DNA from: Fulvia fulva
Lineage: Eukaryota > Ascomycota > Dothideomycetes > Mycosphaerellales > Mycosphaerellaceae
Length of the DNA stretch: 64,000 nucleotides
Assembly (NCBI RefSeq): GCF_020509005.1
Contig: NC_063025.1
Coordinates: 62,001-126,000, forward strand
Direction of reading: 5' to 3'
Shown: positions 9,274-22,250 of the stretch, piece after piece
Position numbering within the stretch: the first letter of the stretch is position 1
Layout: each line of letters starts with the position of its first letter
The notes under the pieces: model-generated
Told to the model about the DNA's origin: nothing
Database searches by the model: none
What the model saw: only the letters and a program-made list of their open reading frames with translations
Translations under genes and position numbers: made by a program

Positions 9274-10205
9274 CACCCCTATAAGCTTCCTATTAATACT
9301 ATCTATTAAGGCGAGAATACCTTTCTACTAAGGGGTCTTTAGGCTAAAGAGACGACTCTCTCCTTCTTTAGGTAAATAGCCTATTTCCTATACTCTTTTA
9401 TAAAGTATAGATAGCTATAAGATATTAAGTACGCGCGATTTTAAGAGAGTCTATAGGACATACCGTCCTCCTAGTCGAATATAATCCTTAAGCTAGGTTA
9501 AAGACCTCTTCTTAACTATAGTAAACCTTCGCTATAGTTATTCCTTATAGTCTTGAAACGTCGTTCCTAATCTTTTAGGATTAAGGTACTTTTAATAGGG
9601 GTAACCCTACCGTTTTAGCGACTCTATACCTTGAAACCTAAAACGTTTTAGTATTCCTATCCTAATAAGGTAGGTACGTACTTTGCTATTTCTAGATAAT
9701 TCTAAGCTCTTAAGTATATAATAGTCCTTTAGCTCAAATTGCCTCTTAATATTACTTTATAAAAGTAATACGTTAAAAACGGCTTATTATAGGGTTAATA
9801 ATAGCTCTTTATCCTACTAGACTATAAAACCTTTCAGGTATACTTAAGTAAAGTATCCTAAATCTCGGTTAATAGTAGTAGGATTAGCCGTTATTTTATA
9901 ATTGAATTTCTAAAATTCGAAAATTATAACTTTCTCCAAAGGCGTCCCTTAAAGAAAATCAATTAAAGTACTAACTAATTACTGTTACCCCTAACTAAGT
10001 TCCAGGATTAAGGCCTATGTATAGCTCTATAATTCAGGGCCGTTTTATGCCAATTAACGCCTTATAGAGTACTTTGTCTCGTACAAAAACCTTTAATAAA
10101 GGAGAAAGAGTACAAAGGTTTTCTAAACTAACTAGTCTCGTTGAAAACCTAGATAGGGATCATGACCTAACTAGGATAAAAGAGTACTAGTATAATATAA
10201 GAACT
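9274..10205 (-). other. copia-1 region between RNase H and 3' LTR; possible extra ORF relic
   Basis: About 930 bp lie between the end of RNase H and the 3' LTR, long for a copia 3' UTR. On the minus strand, from about 9750 down to 9280, one frame is interrupted only by TAG and TAA, the stops RIP creates from CAG, CAA and TGG. The residues between look protein-like, with charged stretches such as KYLNPKRLGTTFQDYKE. I recognise no domain. RIP also removes TGA (to TAA), so lack of TGA is weak evidence. The region recurs at 15385-16316 and, interrupted, after 21496. Confidence 0.4.
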
Positions 10206-13200
10206 AGCCGTAAATAAGGTCCCGTAGCCTCTTAAAATTTGGTAAGTCTAGAGCTTTAGTTAAAATATCCGCTATTTCTTATTTCGTAGGGATATACTCT
10301 AGACTTATTATTTTTTCTTAAACGTACTCTCGAACTAAGTAATATTGTATATCGATGTGCTTTGTCTTAGCGTAGTGTTCGGGATTATAAGCTAGTTCTA
10401 TCGCGGATTTAGAATCCCTAAGAATAGTATTAAGGCCCGTACTAATTCCTATCTCGAGATATATATCTCTTAGAAATAAGAACTCTTTTATAGTCTCTTT
10501 TAGGGCTATATATTCGGCTTCGCAACTCGATAGCGCGACCGATTTTTATAGGATACTACGCTAACTTATAGGCGCTCTAGGTCCTATAGTAAAAATATAT
10601 CCCGTAGTACTTTTTCTAGTCGTTCTAAACTAGCTTGTTCCTTATTCTTTTCTAGACGTAGGCTATTTTCTATAGGGCTACTAACCGGATTAAGACCTCT
10701 CTTATTAAATCTAGTAAGGATCTTATCTAAATACCCTTTTTGACTTAGAGTAATAGACTTATTTTCGCGATTACGCGTTACTTCGATCCCTAGATAGTAG
10801 TTTACGTCGCCTAAATCACTTAGTTCTAGCGACTTAGAGAGATTATCCTTAAGTTCTCTAACTAGTCCTTTGTTAGGACTAAATATAAGCATATCGTCTA
10901 TATAGCACGTTATTATAATGCCCGTATTAGCGTTTTTTAACGCTACCTCGTCTTTCTTAAGCGGAATAAAGCCTAGCTTTTAAAGTATAGACTTAAGGTA
11001 TAAGTACTATTGTCTAGAGGCTTGTTTTAAGCCGTATAATGCCGTATTTAGACGGCAAACTCTCGGAGTATTATCCTCGAAACCTAAGGGCTGTTTGATA
11101 TATAATTCTTTATCTATAGGGCTATTAGGGAAAGCTAGTTTAATGTCCTATTGCTTTATTTCCCAATTATTATAAGCCGTAAAATAGAATAACGAACGCT
11201 AAGTTTCGGGTCGATAAGTATTACTAAATGTCTCGTCGTAATCTACTCTAAATATTTGTTTGAAGCCCTTTACGACCTACCGACTTTTATATTTAATTAT
11301 ATTGCCTTTAGCGTCGGTTTTAGTCTTATAAACCTACCGTCCTTCAAGGGCTACGTAATCCTTAGGAAGGTTAACTAAGTCCTAAGTTTTTAGCTTATTT
11401 AAGTCGCCTATTTCGGATTTTATAGACTCTAGCCATTTGACTTTATTAGGACTAGTAATCGCGTCTTTATAAGTAATAGGATCGGCGGTCTACCCGCTAT
11501 AATTAGCGAGTAGCGCTAGCTCGTCTTCTAATCCGTCGTCTTCTAGAGTCTTAAAGTATTAGATTCTAACGGATTATTAGAAATTAACGGGTGATTAGAA
11601 ATCGACGGGCCGTCTAATTCCTTCTTCGCCTCTATAGATATAGGGTCTACGTTGTCGTTCGTATTTTCTAGAGGACTAGAACGAGGAGTATTAGCCCTAT
11701 TTTACGAATTTATAGAAGGAGTAGCGCTAAAATCGCTATTATTAAGGTTAATAGCGGGACTAAGCGCCTCTACGCTTCCGGAAGTATTTTTCCTAGACGT
11801 ATCTAAGCGTAGTCTCTTAATACTCGGCTCGTTTTACTTCGTAGCTATTTTATCTCGTTTGCTAGAAGCTTTAATATCCTCGCTAATTTTGAAATTATTG
11901 TTTACCTCCAATTCGCTAACTATAGCGGGTTCTTCGGATTAAGGACTATCTAAAAAGGTTCCTTCTAAGACTCTTTTGTCTCTAGTAAAGACTCCTTTTC
12001 TAGAGTCTAGATCTAATAGTTTATAGTTACCGTAGTTGGTATAACCTAATAGAATAGCCTTTTTCGCCCTAGTTTCGAGTTTCTTAGGACTTAGATTACG
12101 ATAATAGGCGATAGATCCGAAGATTTTAATATTATTAAGGTCGGGTTTAGTCCCGTACCTAACTTCGTACGGGGATTTGAAGCCTAAGCTAGAATAAAGC
12201 GTACGATAATAGATCAAAATCGCCGCTAAAACGGCTTCTCCTTAGAAATATTTAGGTAGCCTAGACTCGTATAATATAGCTTATACTTTAGATATTATAG
12301 TACAATTAGGCCTTTCTATTTTAGCGTTTTACTCTAGACAATACGGCGCGATTAGCTCGCGTATAATACTACTATTCCGTACTAGTTCTTCGAATTCTTT
12401 AGTTAGAAATTCGAGAGTATTATCCGATTTAAGGATCTTAAGCTTAGGCCTTTTATTATCGGCTACGCTATTAGACGAAGAATTCTTAGTACGTAATTTA
12501 TAGGTACAAAAAGAACGAAAAGCTTTGGACTTAGACTTAATTATATCCGCCTCTATAAACCTAGAGTAGTAATTAATAAAGCTAATAAAATAACAAAGTC
12601 CGCGATTAGTCCTAGGCTCTATAGGACCGTAGATATCGAAACTAACTTTATCTAGGAAGGCTTTAGCTTTCGTGCTTATATTACTTATTTTATTGATTTC
12701 GCGTATAAATTTTGCCCTAAGGTAAACGTCGTAATTTACGAGCTTAGGATCGTTTTTGTCTACCTTTACGCCTAATTTTTCTAAGGCGTTAGGATTTATA
12801 TGTCCTAGTCTTTTATACCAAATTAGCGAATTATTCTCGCTATTAGTTAGGGTATAGAGCGTACCCTCTTTGTCTTTCGAGTCTTTAGGTAGGCTAATAT
12901 TTAGAGAATAAACGGCTAACTTATATAGCAATTTGTCTTTATTAGCCCGCGTTTTAAGGGCATTATTTTCGCTATACAAATCTATAATGCCGTTCTTAAG
13001 ACGGGCATAGCAATTACGAGTATCTAATTGCGCTAGACTTATAAGATTTACGCTAAACTCGGGTATATAAAGGCAATCCTTAAGAAGAACTACCTTATTA
13101 GTGTCTTTAAAGCGCATTTTTATATCTTCTTGCTAGTAGGAGACTATTTTCCCGGCGTTACCCTACCGTAATATAGTAGTAGTATCCTAGAATGTAGTGA

Positions 13201-14268
13201 AATAGCCTCTATTTGCTATAATATACCGGGAAGCGCCCGAATCTAGAATAAACTAGGTACTTTTAGCGCTTTTATCGCGACCATTATCGCTATTTACGCT
13301 TAAAACGGCGGTATTATTTAATTTTTCGCCGCCTAAGTCCTCTATATTAGAGAATAGTACTTCGACTTTGCTAACTTCGTTAGAGTTAGCGAATAGCGCG
13401 TCGCTATCCTCCTTAGAATCCTTATCCTTTTTCTTAAGAGTCTTATTTCTTAGATTAGAATTCTTCTTAAAATACGTAGATTCGATATGTCCCTTTTTAT
13501 CGTAATAGGAACATACTTTATTCGAATTAGCGTGTTTAGGACCTTTACTTCCCGGCCGTTTAGGCCCGTATCTCTTAGGCTTTCCTTTAGAAGAGTTACC
13601 GACAAATAAAGCGTAATCTTCCTTATCTTTAGCGCTATATCTTCGCGATCTGTCTAGTAAATTACTCAATAATTCTTCGAGAGAATAAGCCTCTATATTA
13701 GCTCTTAGGCTTTGACTAATAGAGGTAACAAACGACTCGTATTCGTCCGTAAGATTATTTAAAGTCTACGCTATTATAGCGGTCTTAGGCAACTCGACGT
13801 CTTTAGATTTAAGGTCGTCGTATAGACGGCGAATAGTAGTCGTATATTTTTCTACTAAGTTATTACTCTTAGAGAGCGTAGTATTAAATAGCTCTCTTAA
13901 AAGTAAGAACGAGGAATTAAATCCTTTAGGACTATATAAGTCCTTTAAGGAATTCTACGCTTCTAGGGCCGTATTCTTATTTTGAATTTGTAGAAGAGGC
14001 CCGTCCTCGATAGATAACCTAACAACGGCGAGCGCTTTGTTTTTCATTTCTTTATCGTCCGTAATAGGCTCCTCTATAGCCTTATTTAGGCCTTCTTTTA
14101 TAAGGTACGCTTTTATCCTTAGGGCCCAAAATTTATAATTAGATTGGCCCCTTAGACGCGTAATATTAAATGTCTTATTGTTTAAAGATATCTTAAAAAA
14201 GCGTCCTTTAGAAAGTAAAGAGCTTTATTGAAAAATCGCCCTTTCCTTTAATAGAGAGATAGGCACAA
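10206..14268 (-). pseudogene. copia-1 gag-pol, unit 2, RIP-broken
   Basis: Full gag-pol order on the minus strand. Gag starts near 14268 (start lost) with RLRGQSNYKFWALRIKAYL and keeps an open stretch at 13669-13253 with the damaged zinc knuckle. The protease has LDSGAS near 13240. The integrase (13117-12329 open; C-terminus 12217-11939) follows, then a spacer. Reverse transcriptase follows with catalytic YIDD at about 10893-10904 and the downstream DLGDVNYYLGIEV block (10892-10584 open). RNase H comes last, with SSCEAEYIALKE, KHIDIQY and ADILTKAL, ending near 10206. Many in-frame TAG/TAA codons make it non-functional. Confidence 0.9.
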
Positions 14269-14866
14269 TACTTTAGCTACTTTTGTAGGCTCCCGCCCTT
14301 AGATTTCGCTATTTTTTGTCCTAGCGTATTAGTATACGGATCGCGAGTAGGTTCCTCGTAAGGATTTTATACTACTAGTAACGCTAAAATTCCTAATTAC
14401 TTAGGATAGCGCTCTAAAGGGACTTTATAACGCTATAGGCTCTCTATAGTTAGATTCGTTATATATTCCCGATCCGGAAACAGGTTGGTTTGAATTTTAA
14501 GGTCGTAGGGTTGTCGAGTTATCGAATTTACGAAGTTGTAATAATTATAGTAGGTTATATATAATCCTTGTAGCTTCGAAATGCGGGGTACTTCTATAAA
14601 CGGAAGGTTTGCTAAGACGAGCGCTGATTTTTCGCCGAGATGTTAGGATATCCGGGGTGTTTTCCTTTTTAGTATAGCCCTCTTATTTATAACGCGGGGA
14701 ATCCCTATCGGTATCGGACCTTCTAGTAGATTCGCGCGATTTTTGCCGTTTCTTGTTTATCTCCTTAGGTTTCTTCGGTTACTACGCCGCTTGTTATATA
14801 TATAGGGCGTAGTTATCGTTCCTAATTAGTAGGGGCGACTAGGTTCCGTAGGCTAAGAGCTAATCC

Positions 14867-14878
14867 GGGCTTATAACC
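14867..14878 (-). other. copia-1 primer-binding site, unit 2
   Basis: Minus-strand GGTTATAAGCCC adjoining the LTR; see 8756-8767 for the half-tRNA argument. Confidence 0.82.
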
Positions 14879-15384
14879 TATTAAAAGGTGTTTATAGCGG
14901 AAGCTAGCCTTAGGATATTCGTAGATAGCCGTAATAAGTCGAGTATAATAGTCGAGGTTATAGTAGTTAAGAGTAGTAGACTTACTTTATTACTTATCCT
15001 ATCTAGAGGGCTTATTCTACTCTTATTTATATTCGATTATAGACTCCTAGGACCGTCTATACTACGTAATCTATTACGTAGTATATCTATAATAAGAAGC
15101 GGATTTATAAGAAGTTATATCTCGTAGATTCTATTAAATTCTATAGCTTGTCTTCTAGACTACCTAGAGCGTTCTAGATTTTAATATAATTAGAATATAG
15201 CTAGTTCTAAAGATGTTATAAGCCGGTAGTCCGGCGCTAGCCTATTACGGCCTAGACAAGCATTTCCGTACGATCCTAGCGATACTAGGAGCTTACGGGT
15301 TATTAGATTCTATCGGATTTGATAGTCTACCGCTTTATAATAGTATATCTCGCTAAGTAGCTATATAAAGCTTATAAACTAATA
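14879..15384 (-). repeat. copia-1 LTR (shared by units 2 and 3)
   Basis: Second 506-bp LTR, 6,111 bp from the first, with the same ends and the same internal palindrome. The open frame read through it on the plus strand is not a gene. Confidence 0.88.
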
Positions 15385-16316
15385 CACCCCTATAAGCTTC
15401 CTATTAATACTATCTATTAAGGCGAGAATACCTTTCTACTAAGGGGTCTTTAGGCTAAAGAGACGACTCTCTCCTTCTTTAGGTAAATAGCCTATTTCCT
15501 ATACTCTTTTATAAAGTATAGATAGCTATAAGATATTAAGTACGCGCGATTTTAAGAGAGTCTATAGGACATACCGTCCTCCTAGTCGAATATAATCCTT
15601 AAGCTAGGTTAAAGACCTCTTCTTAACTATAGTAAACCTTCGCTATAGTTATTCCTTATAGTCTTGAAACGTCGTTCCTAATCTTTTAGGATTAAGGTAC
15701 TTTTAATAGGGGTAACCCTACCGTTTTAGCGACTCTATACCTTGAAACCTAAAACGTTTTAGTATTCCTATCCTAATAAGGTAGGTACGTACTTTGCTAT
15801 TTCTAGATAATTCTAAGCTCTTAAGTATATAATAGTCCTTTAGCTCAAATTGCCTCTTAATATTACTTTATAAAAGTAATACGTTAAAAACGGCTTATTA
15901 TAGGGTTAATAATAGCTCTTTATCCTACTAGACTATAAAACCTTTCAGGTATACTTAAGTAAAGTATCCTAAATCTCGGTTAATAGTAGTAGGATTAGCC
16001 GTTATTTTATAATTGAATTTCTAAAATTCGAAAATTATAACTTTCTCCAAAGGCGTCCCTTAAAGAAAATCAATTAAAGTACTAACTAATTACTGTTACC
16101 CCTAACTAAGTTCCAGGATTAAGGCCTATGTATAGCTCTATAATTCAGGGCCGTTTTATGCCAATTAACGCCTTATAGAGTACTTTGTCTCGTACAAAAA
16201 CCTTTAATAAAGGAGAAAGAGTACAAAGGTTTTCTAAACTAACTAGTCTCGTTGAAAACCTAGATAGGGATCATGACCTAACTAGGATAAAAGAGTACTA
16301 GTATAATATAAGAACT

Positions 16317-19300
16317 AGCCGTAAATAAGGTCCCGTAGCCTCTTAAAATTTGGTAAGTCTAGAGCTTTAGTTAAAATATCCGCTATTTCTTATTTCGTAG
16401 GGATATACTCTAGACTTATTATTTTTTCTTAAACGTACTCTCGAACTAAGTAATATTGTATATCGATGTGCTTTGTCTTAGCGTAGTGTTCGGGATTATA
16501 AGCTAGTTCTATCGCGGATTTAGAATCCCTAAGAATAGTATTAAGGCCCGTACTAATTCCTATCTCGAGATATATATCTCTTAGAAATAAGAACTCTTTT
16601 ATAGTCTCTTTTAGGGCTATATATTCGGCTTCGCAACTCGATAGCGCGACCGATTTTTATAGGATACTACGCTAACTTATAGGCGCTCTAGGTCCTATAG
16701 TAAAAATATATCCCGTAGTACTTTTTCTAGTCGTTCTAAACTAGCTTGTTCCTTATTCTTTTCTAGACGTAGGCTATTTTCTATAGGGCTACTAACCGGA
16801 TTAAGACCTCTCTTATTAAATCTAGTAAGGATCTTATCTAAATACCCTTTTTGACTTAGAGTAATAGACTTATTTTCGCGATTACGCGTTACTTCGATCC
16901 CTAGATAGTAGTTTACGTCGCCTAAATCACTTAGTTCTAGCGACTTAGAGAGATTATCCTTAAGTTCTCTAACTAGTCCTTTGTTAGGACTAAATATAAG
17001 CATATCGTCTATATAGCACGTTATTATAATGCCCGTATTAGCGTTTTTTAACGCTACCTCGTCTTTCTTAAGCGGAATAAAGCCTAGCTTTTAAAGTATA
17101 GACTTAAGGTATAAGTACTATTGTCTAGAGGCTTGTTTTAAGCCGTATAATGCCGTATTTAGACGGCAAACTCTCGGAGTATTATCCTCGAAACCTAAGG
17201 GCTGTTTGATATATAATTCTTTATCTATAGGGCTATTAGGGAAAGCTAATTTAATGTCCTATTGCTTTATTTCCCAATTATTATAAGCCGTAAAATAGAA
17301 TAACGAACGCTAAGTTTCGGGTCGACAAGTATTACTAAATGTCTCGTCGTAATCTACTCTAAATATTTGTTTGAAGCCCTTTACGACCTACCGACTTTTA
17401 TATTTAATTATATTGCCTTTAGCGTCGGTTTTAGTCTTATAAACCTACCGTCCTTCAAGGGCTACGTAATCCTTAGGAAGGTTAACTAAGTCCTAAGTTT
17501 TTAGCTTATTTAAGTCGCCTATTTCAGATTTTATAGACTCTAGCCATTTGACTTTATTAGGACTAGTAATCGCGTCTTTATAAGTAATAGGATCGGCGGT
17601 CTACCCGCTATAATTAGCGAGTAGCGCTAGCTCGTCTTCTAATCCGTCGTCTTCTAGAGTCTTAAAGTATTAGATTCTAACGGATTATTAGAAATTAACG
17701 GGTGATTAGAAATCGACGGGCCGTCTAATTCCTTCTTCGCCTCTATAGATATAGGGTCTACGTTGTCGTTCGTATTTTCTAGAGGACTAGAACGAGGAGT
17801 ATTAGCCCTATTTTACGAATTTATAGAAGGAGTAGCGCTAAAATCGCTATTATTAAGGTTAATAGCGGGACTAAGCGCCTCTACGCTTCCGGAAGTATTT
17901 TTCCTAGACGTATCTAAGCGTAGTCTCTTAATACTCGGCTCGTTTTACTTCGTAGCTATTTTATCTCGTTTGCTAGAAGCTTTAATATCCTCGCTAATTT
18001 TGAAATTATTGTTTACCTCCAATTCGCTAACTATAGCGGGTTCTTCGGATTAAGGACTATCTAAAAAGGTTCCTTCTAAGACTCTTTTGTCTCTAGTAAA
18101 GACTCCTTTTCTAGAGTCTAGATCTAATAGTTTATAGTTACCGTAGTTAGTATAACCTAATAGAGTAGCCTTTTTCGCCCTAGTTTCGAGTTTCTTAGGA
18201 CTTAGATTACGATAATAGGCGATAGATCCGAAGATTTTAATATTATTAAGGTCGGGTTTAGTCCCGTACCTAACTTCGTACGGGGATTTGAAGCCTAAGC
18301 TAGAATAAAGCGTACGATAATAGATCAAAATCGCCGCTAAAACGGCTTCTCCTTAGAAATATTTAGGTAGCCTAGACTCGTATAATATAGCTTATACTTT
18401 AGATATTATAGTACAATTAGGCCTTTCTATTTTAGCGTTTTACTCTAGACAATACGGCGCGATTAGCTCGCGTATAATACTACTATTCCGTACTAGTTCT
18501 TCGAATTCTTTAGTTAGAAATTCGAGAGTATTATCCGATTTAAGGATCTTAAGCTTAGGCCTTTTATTATCGGCTACGCTATTAGACGAAGAATTCTTAG
18601 TACGTAATTTATAGGTACAAAAAGAACGAAAAGCTTTGGACTTAGACTTAATTATATCCGCCTCTATAAACCTAGAGTAGTAATTAATAAAGCTAATAAA
18701 ATAACAAAGTCCGCGATTAGTCCTAGGCTCTATAGGACCGTAGATATCGAAACTAACTTTATCTAGGAAGGCTTTAGCTTTCGTGCTCGTATTACTTATT
18801 TTATTGATTTCGCGTATAAATTTTGCCCTAAGGTAAACGTCGTAATTTACGAGCCTAGGATCGTTTTTGTCTACCTTTACGCCTAATTTTTCTAAGGCGT
18901 TAGGATTTATATGTCCTAGTCTTTTATACCAAATTAGCGAATTATTCTCGCTATTAGTTAGGGTATAGAGCGTACCCTCTTTGTCTTTCGAGTCTTTAGG
19001 TAGGCTAATATTTAGAGAATAAACGGCTAACTTATATAGCAATTTGTCTTTATTAGCCCGCGTTTTAAGGGCATTATTTTCGCTATACAAATCTATAATG
19101 CCGTTCTTAAGACGGGCATAGCAATTACGAGTATCTAATTGCGCTAGACTTATAAGATTTACGCTAAACTCGGGTATATAAAGGCAATCCTTAAGAAGAA
19201 CTACCTTATTAGTGTCTTTAAAGCGCATTTTTATATCTTCTTGCTAGTAGGAGACTATTTTCCCGGCGTTATCCTACCGTAATACGGTAGTAGTATCCTA

Positions 19301-20379
19301 GAATGTAGTGAAATAGCCTCTATTTGCTATAATATACCGGGAAGCGCCCGAATCTAGAATAAACTAGGTACTTTTAGCGCTTTTATCGCGACTATTATCG
19401 CTATTTACGCTTAAAACGGCGGTATTATTTAATTTTTCGCCGCCTAAGTCCTCTATATTAGAGAATAGTACTTCGACTTTGCTAACTTCGTTAGAGTTAG
19501 CGAATAGCGCGTCGCTATCCTCCTTAGAATCCTTATCCTTTTTCTTAAGAGTCTTATTTCTTAGATTAGAATTCTTCTTAAAATACGTAGATTCGATATG
19601 TCCGTTTTTATCGTAATAGGAACATACTTTATTCGAATTAGCGTGTTTAGGACCTTTACTTCCCGGCCGTTTAGGCCCGTATCTCTTAGGCTTTCCTTTA
19701 GAAGAGTTACCGACAAATAAAGCGTAATCTTCCTTATCTTTAGCGCTATATCTTCGCGATCTGTCTAGTAAATTACTCAATAATTCTTCGAGAGAATAAG
19801 CCTCTATATTAGCTCTTAGGCTTTGACTAATAGAGGTAACAAACGACTCGTATTCGTCCGTAAGATTATTTAAAGTCTACGCTATTATAGCGGTCTTAGG
19901 CAACTCGACGTCTTTAGATTTAAGGTCGTCGTATAGACGGCGAATAGTAGTCGTATATTTTTCTACTAAGTTATTACTCTTAGAGAGCGTAGTATTAAAT
20001 AGCTCTCTTAAAAGTAAGAACGAGGAATTAAATCCTTTAGGACTATATAAGTCCTTTAAGGAATTCTACGCTTCTAGGGCCGTATTCTTATTTTGAATTT
20101 GTAGAAGAGGCCCGTCCTCGATAGATAACCTAACAACGGCGAGCGCTTTGTTTTTCATTTCTTTATCGTCCGTAATAGGCTCCTCTATAGCCTTATTTAG
20201 GCCTTCTTTTATAAGGTACGCTTTTATCCTTAGGGCCCAAAATTTATAATTAGATTGGCCCCTTAGACGCGTAATATTAAATGTCTTATTGTTTAAAGAT
20301 ATCTTAAAAAAGCGTCCTTTAGAAAGTAAAGAGCTTTATTGAAAAATCGCCCTTTCCTTTAATAGAGAGATAGGTACAA
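16317..20379 (-). pseudogene. copia-1 gag-pol, unit 3, RIP-broken
   Basis: Same inactivated gag-pol as in unit 2. Open minus-strand pieces have the same lengths: gag 19780-19364, integrase 19228-18440, integrase C-terminus 18328-18050, reverse transcriptase 17003-16695. The shared breakpoints show that units inherited the same RIP-made stops from one mutated ancestor. Confidence 0.9.
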
Positions 20380-20977
20380 TACTTTAGCTACTTTTGTAGG
20401 CTCCCGCCCTTAGATTTCGCTATTTTTTGTCCTAGCGTATTAGTATACGGATCGCGAGTAGGTTCCTCGTAAGGATTTTATACTACTAGTAACGCTAAAA
20501 TTCCTAATTACTTAGGATAGCGCTCTAAAGGGACTTTATAACGCTATAGGCTCTCTATAGTTAGATTTGTCATATATTCCCGATCCGGAAACAGGTTGGT
20601 TTGAATTTTAAGGTCGTAGGGTTGTCGAGTTATCGAATTTACGAAGTTGTAATAATTATAGTAGGTTATATATAATCCTCGTAGCTTCGAAATGCGGGGT
20701 ACTTCTATAAACGGAAGGTTTGCTAAGACGAGCGCTGATTTTTCGCCGAGATGTTAGGATATCCGGGGTGTTTTCCTTTTTAGTATAGCCCTCTTATTTA
20801 TAACGCGGGGAATCCCTATCGGTATCGGACCTTCTAGTAGATTCGCGCGATTTTTGCCGTTTCTTGTTTATCTCCTTAGGTTTCTTCGGTTAATACGCCG
20901 CTTGTTATATATATAGGGCGTAGTTATCGTTCCTAATTAGTAGGGGCGACTAGGTTCCGTAGGCTAAGAGCTAATCC

Positions 20978-20989
20978 GGGCTTATAACC
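20978..20989 (-). other. copia-1 primer-binding site, unit 3
   Basis: Minus-strand GGTTATAAGCCC adjoining the LTR at 20990. Confidence 0.8.
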
Positions 20990-21495
20990 TATTAAAAGGT
21001 GTTTATAGCGGAAGCTAGCCTTAGGATATTCGTAGATAGCCGTAATAAGTCGAGTATAATAGTCGAGGTTATAGTAGTTAAGAGTAGTAGACTTACTTTA
21101 TTACTTATCCTATCTAGAGGGCTTACTCTACTCTTATTTATATTCGATTATAGACTCCTAGGACCGTCTATACTACGTAATCTATTACGTAGTACATCTA
21201 TAATAAGAAGCGGATTTATAAGAAGTTATATCTCGTAGATTCTATTAAATTCTATAGCTTGTCTTCTAGACTACCTAGAGCGTTCTAGATTTTAATATAA
21301 TTAGAATATAGCTAGTTCTAAAGATGTTATAAGCCGGTAGTCCGGCGCTAGCCTATTACGGCCTAGACAAGCATTTCCGTACGGTCCTAGCGATACTAGG
21401 AGCTTACGGGTTATTAGATTCTATCGGATTTGATAGTCTACCGCTTTATAATAGTATATCTCGCTAAGTAGCTATATAAAGCTTATAAACTAATA
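20990..21495 (-). repeat. copia-1 LTR (units 3 and 4)
   Basis: Third 506-bp LTR. It differs from its neighbours by a few transitions, for example one arm of the central palindrome reads GTAC where the others read GTAT near 21194. Confidence 0.87.
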
Positions 21496-22236
21496 CACCC
21501 CTATAAGCTTCCTATTAATACTATCTATTAAGGCGAGAATACCTTTCTACTAAGGGGTCTTTAGGCTAAAGAGACGACTCTCTCCTTCTTTAGGTAAATA
21601 GCCTATTTCCTATACTCTTTTATAAAGTATAGATAGCTATAAGATATTAAGTACGCGCGATTTTAAGAGAGTCTATAGGACATACCGTCCTCCTAGTCGA
21701 ATATAATCCTTAAGCTAGGTTAAAGACCTCTTCTTAACTATAGTAAACCTTCGCTATAGTTATTCCTTATAGTCTTGAAACGTCGTTCCTAATCTTTTAG
21801 GATTAAGGTACTTTTAATAGGAGTAACCCTACCGTTTTAGCGACTCTATACCTTGAAACCTAAAACGTTTTAGTATTCCTATCCTAATAAGGTAGGTACG
21901 TACTTTGCTATTTCTAGATAATTCTAAGCTCTTAAGTATATAATAGTCCTTTAGCTCAAATTGCCTCTTAATATTACTTTATAAAAGTAATACGTTAAAA
22001 ACGGCTTATTATAGGGTTAATAATAGCTCTTTATCCTACTAGACTATAAAACCTTTCAGGTATACTTAAGTAAAGTATCCTAAATCTCGGTTAATAGTAG
22101 TAGGATTAGCCGTTATTTTATAATTGAATTTCTAAAATTCGAAAATTATAACTTTCTCTAAAGGCGTCCCTTAAAGAAAATCAATTAAAGTACTAACTAA
22201 TTACTGTTACCCCTAACTAAGTTCTAGGATTAAAGC

Positions 22237-22250
22237 CTATATATAGCTCT
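22237..22250. repeat. Target-site duplication of LINE-B fragment, left copy
   Basis: CTATATATAGCTCT, repeated at 23105-23118 after the LINE tail. Unit 2 has the site once (near 16125), apart from RIP differences. Confidence 0.85.

Larger units (their letters stand above)
9274..15384 (-). mobile_element. Copia-1 unit 2 (complete 6,111-bp tandem unit)
   Basis: Complete unit. In plus coordinates it holds the purine tract, a 3' region (9274-10205), gag-pol (10206 to about 14268), leader, PBS (14867-14878) and LTR (14879-15384). It differs from units 1 and 3 by scattered single bases, mostly C/T or G/A, for example at 651/11761 and 1577/12687. Confidence 0.94.
15385..21495 (-). mobile_element. 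Copia-1 unit 3 (complete 6,111-bp tandem unit)
   Basis: Third unit, collinear with unit 2 over its full length. Most differences are transitions; two transversions were seen (19604, which turns a Lys to Asn beside the gag knuckle, and near 20893). Confidence 0.94.

Noticed and set aside
1..22250. CRISPR or satellite interpretation of the repeats
   Set aside because: The repeat unit is a whole 6,111-bp retrotransposon with one LTR, not short repeats with spacers.
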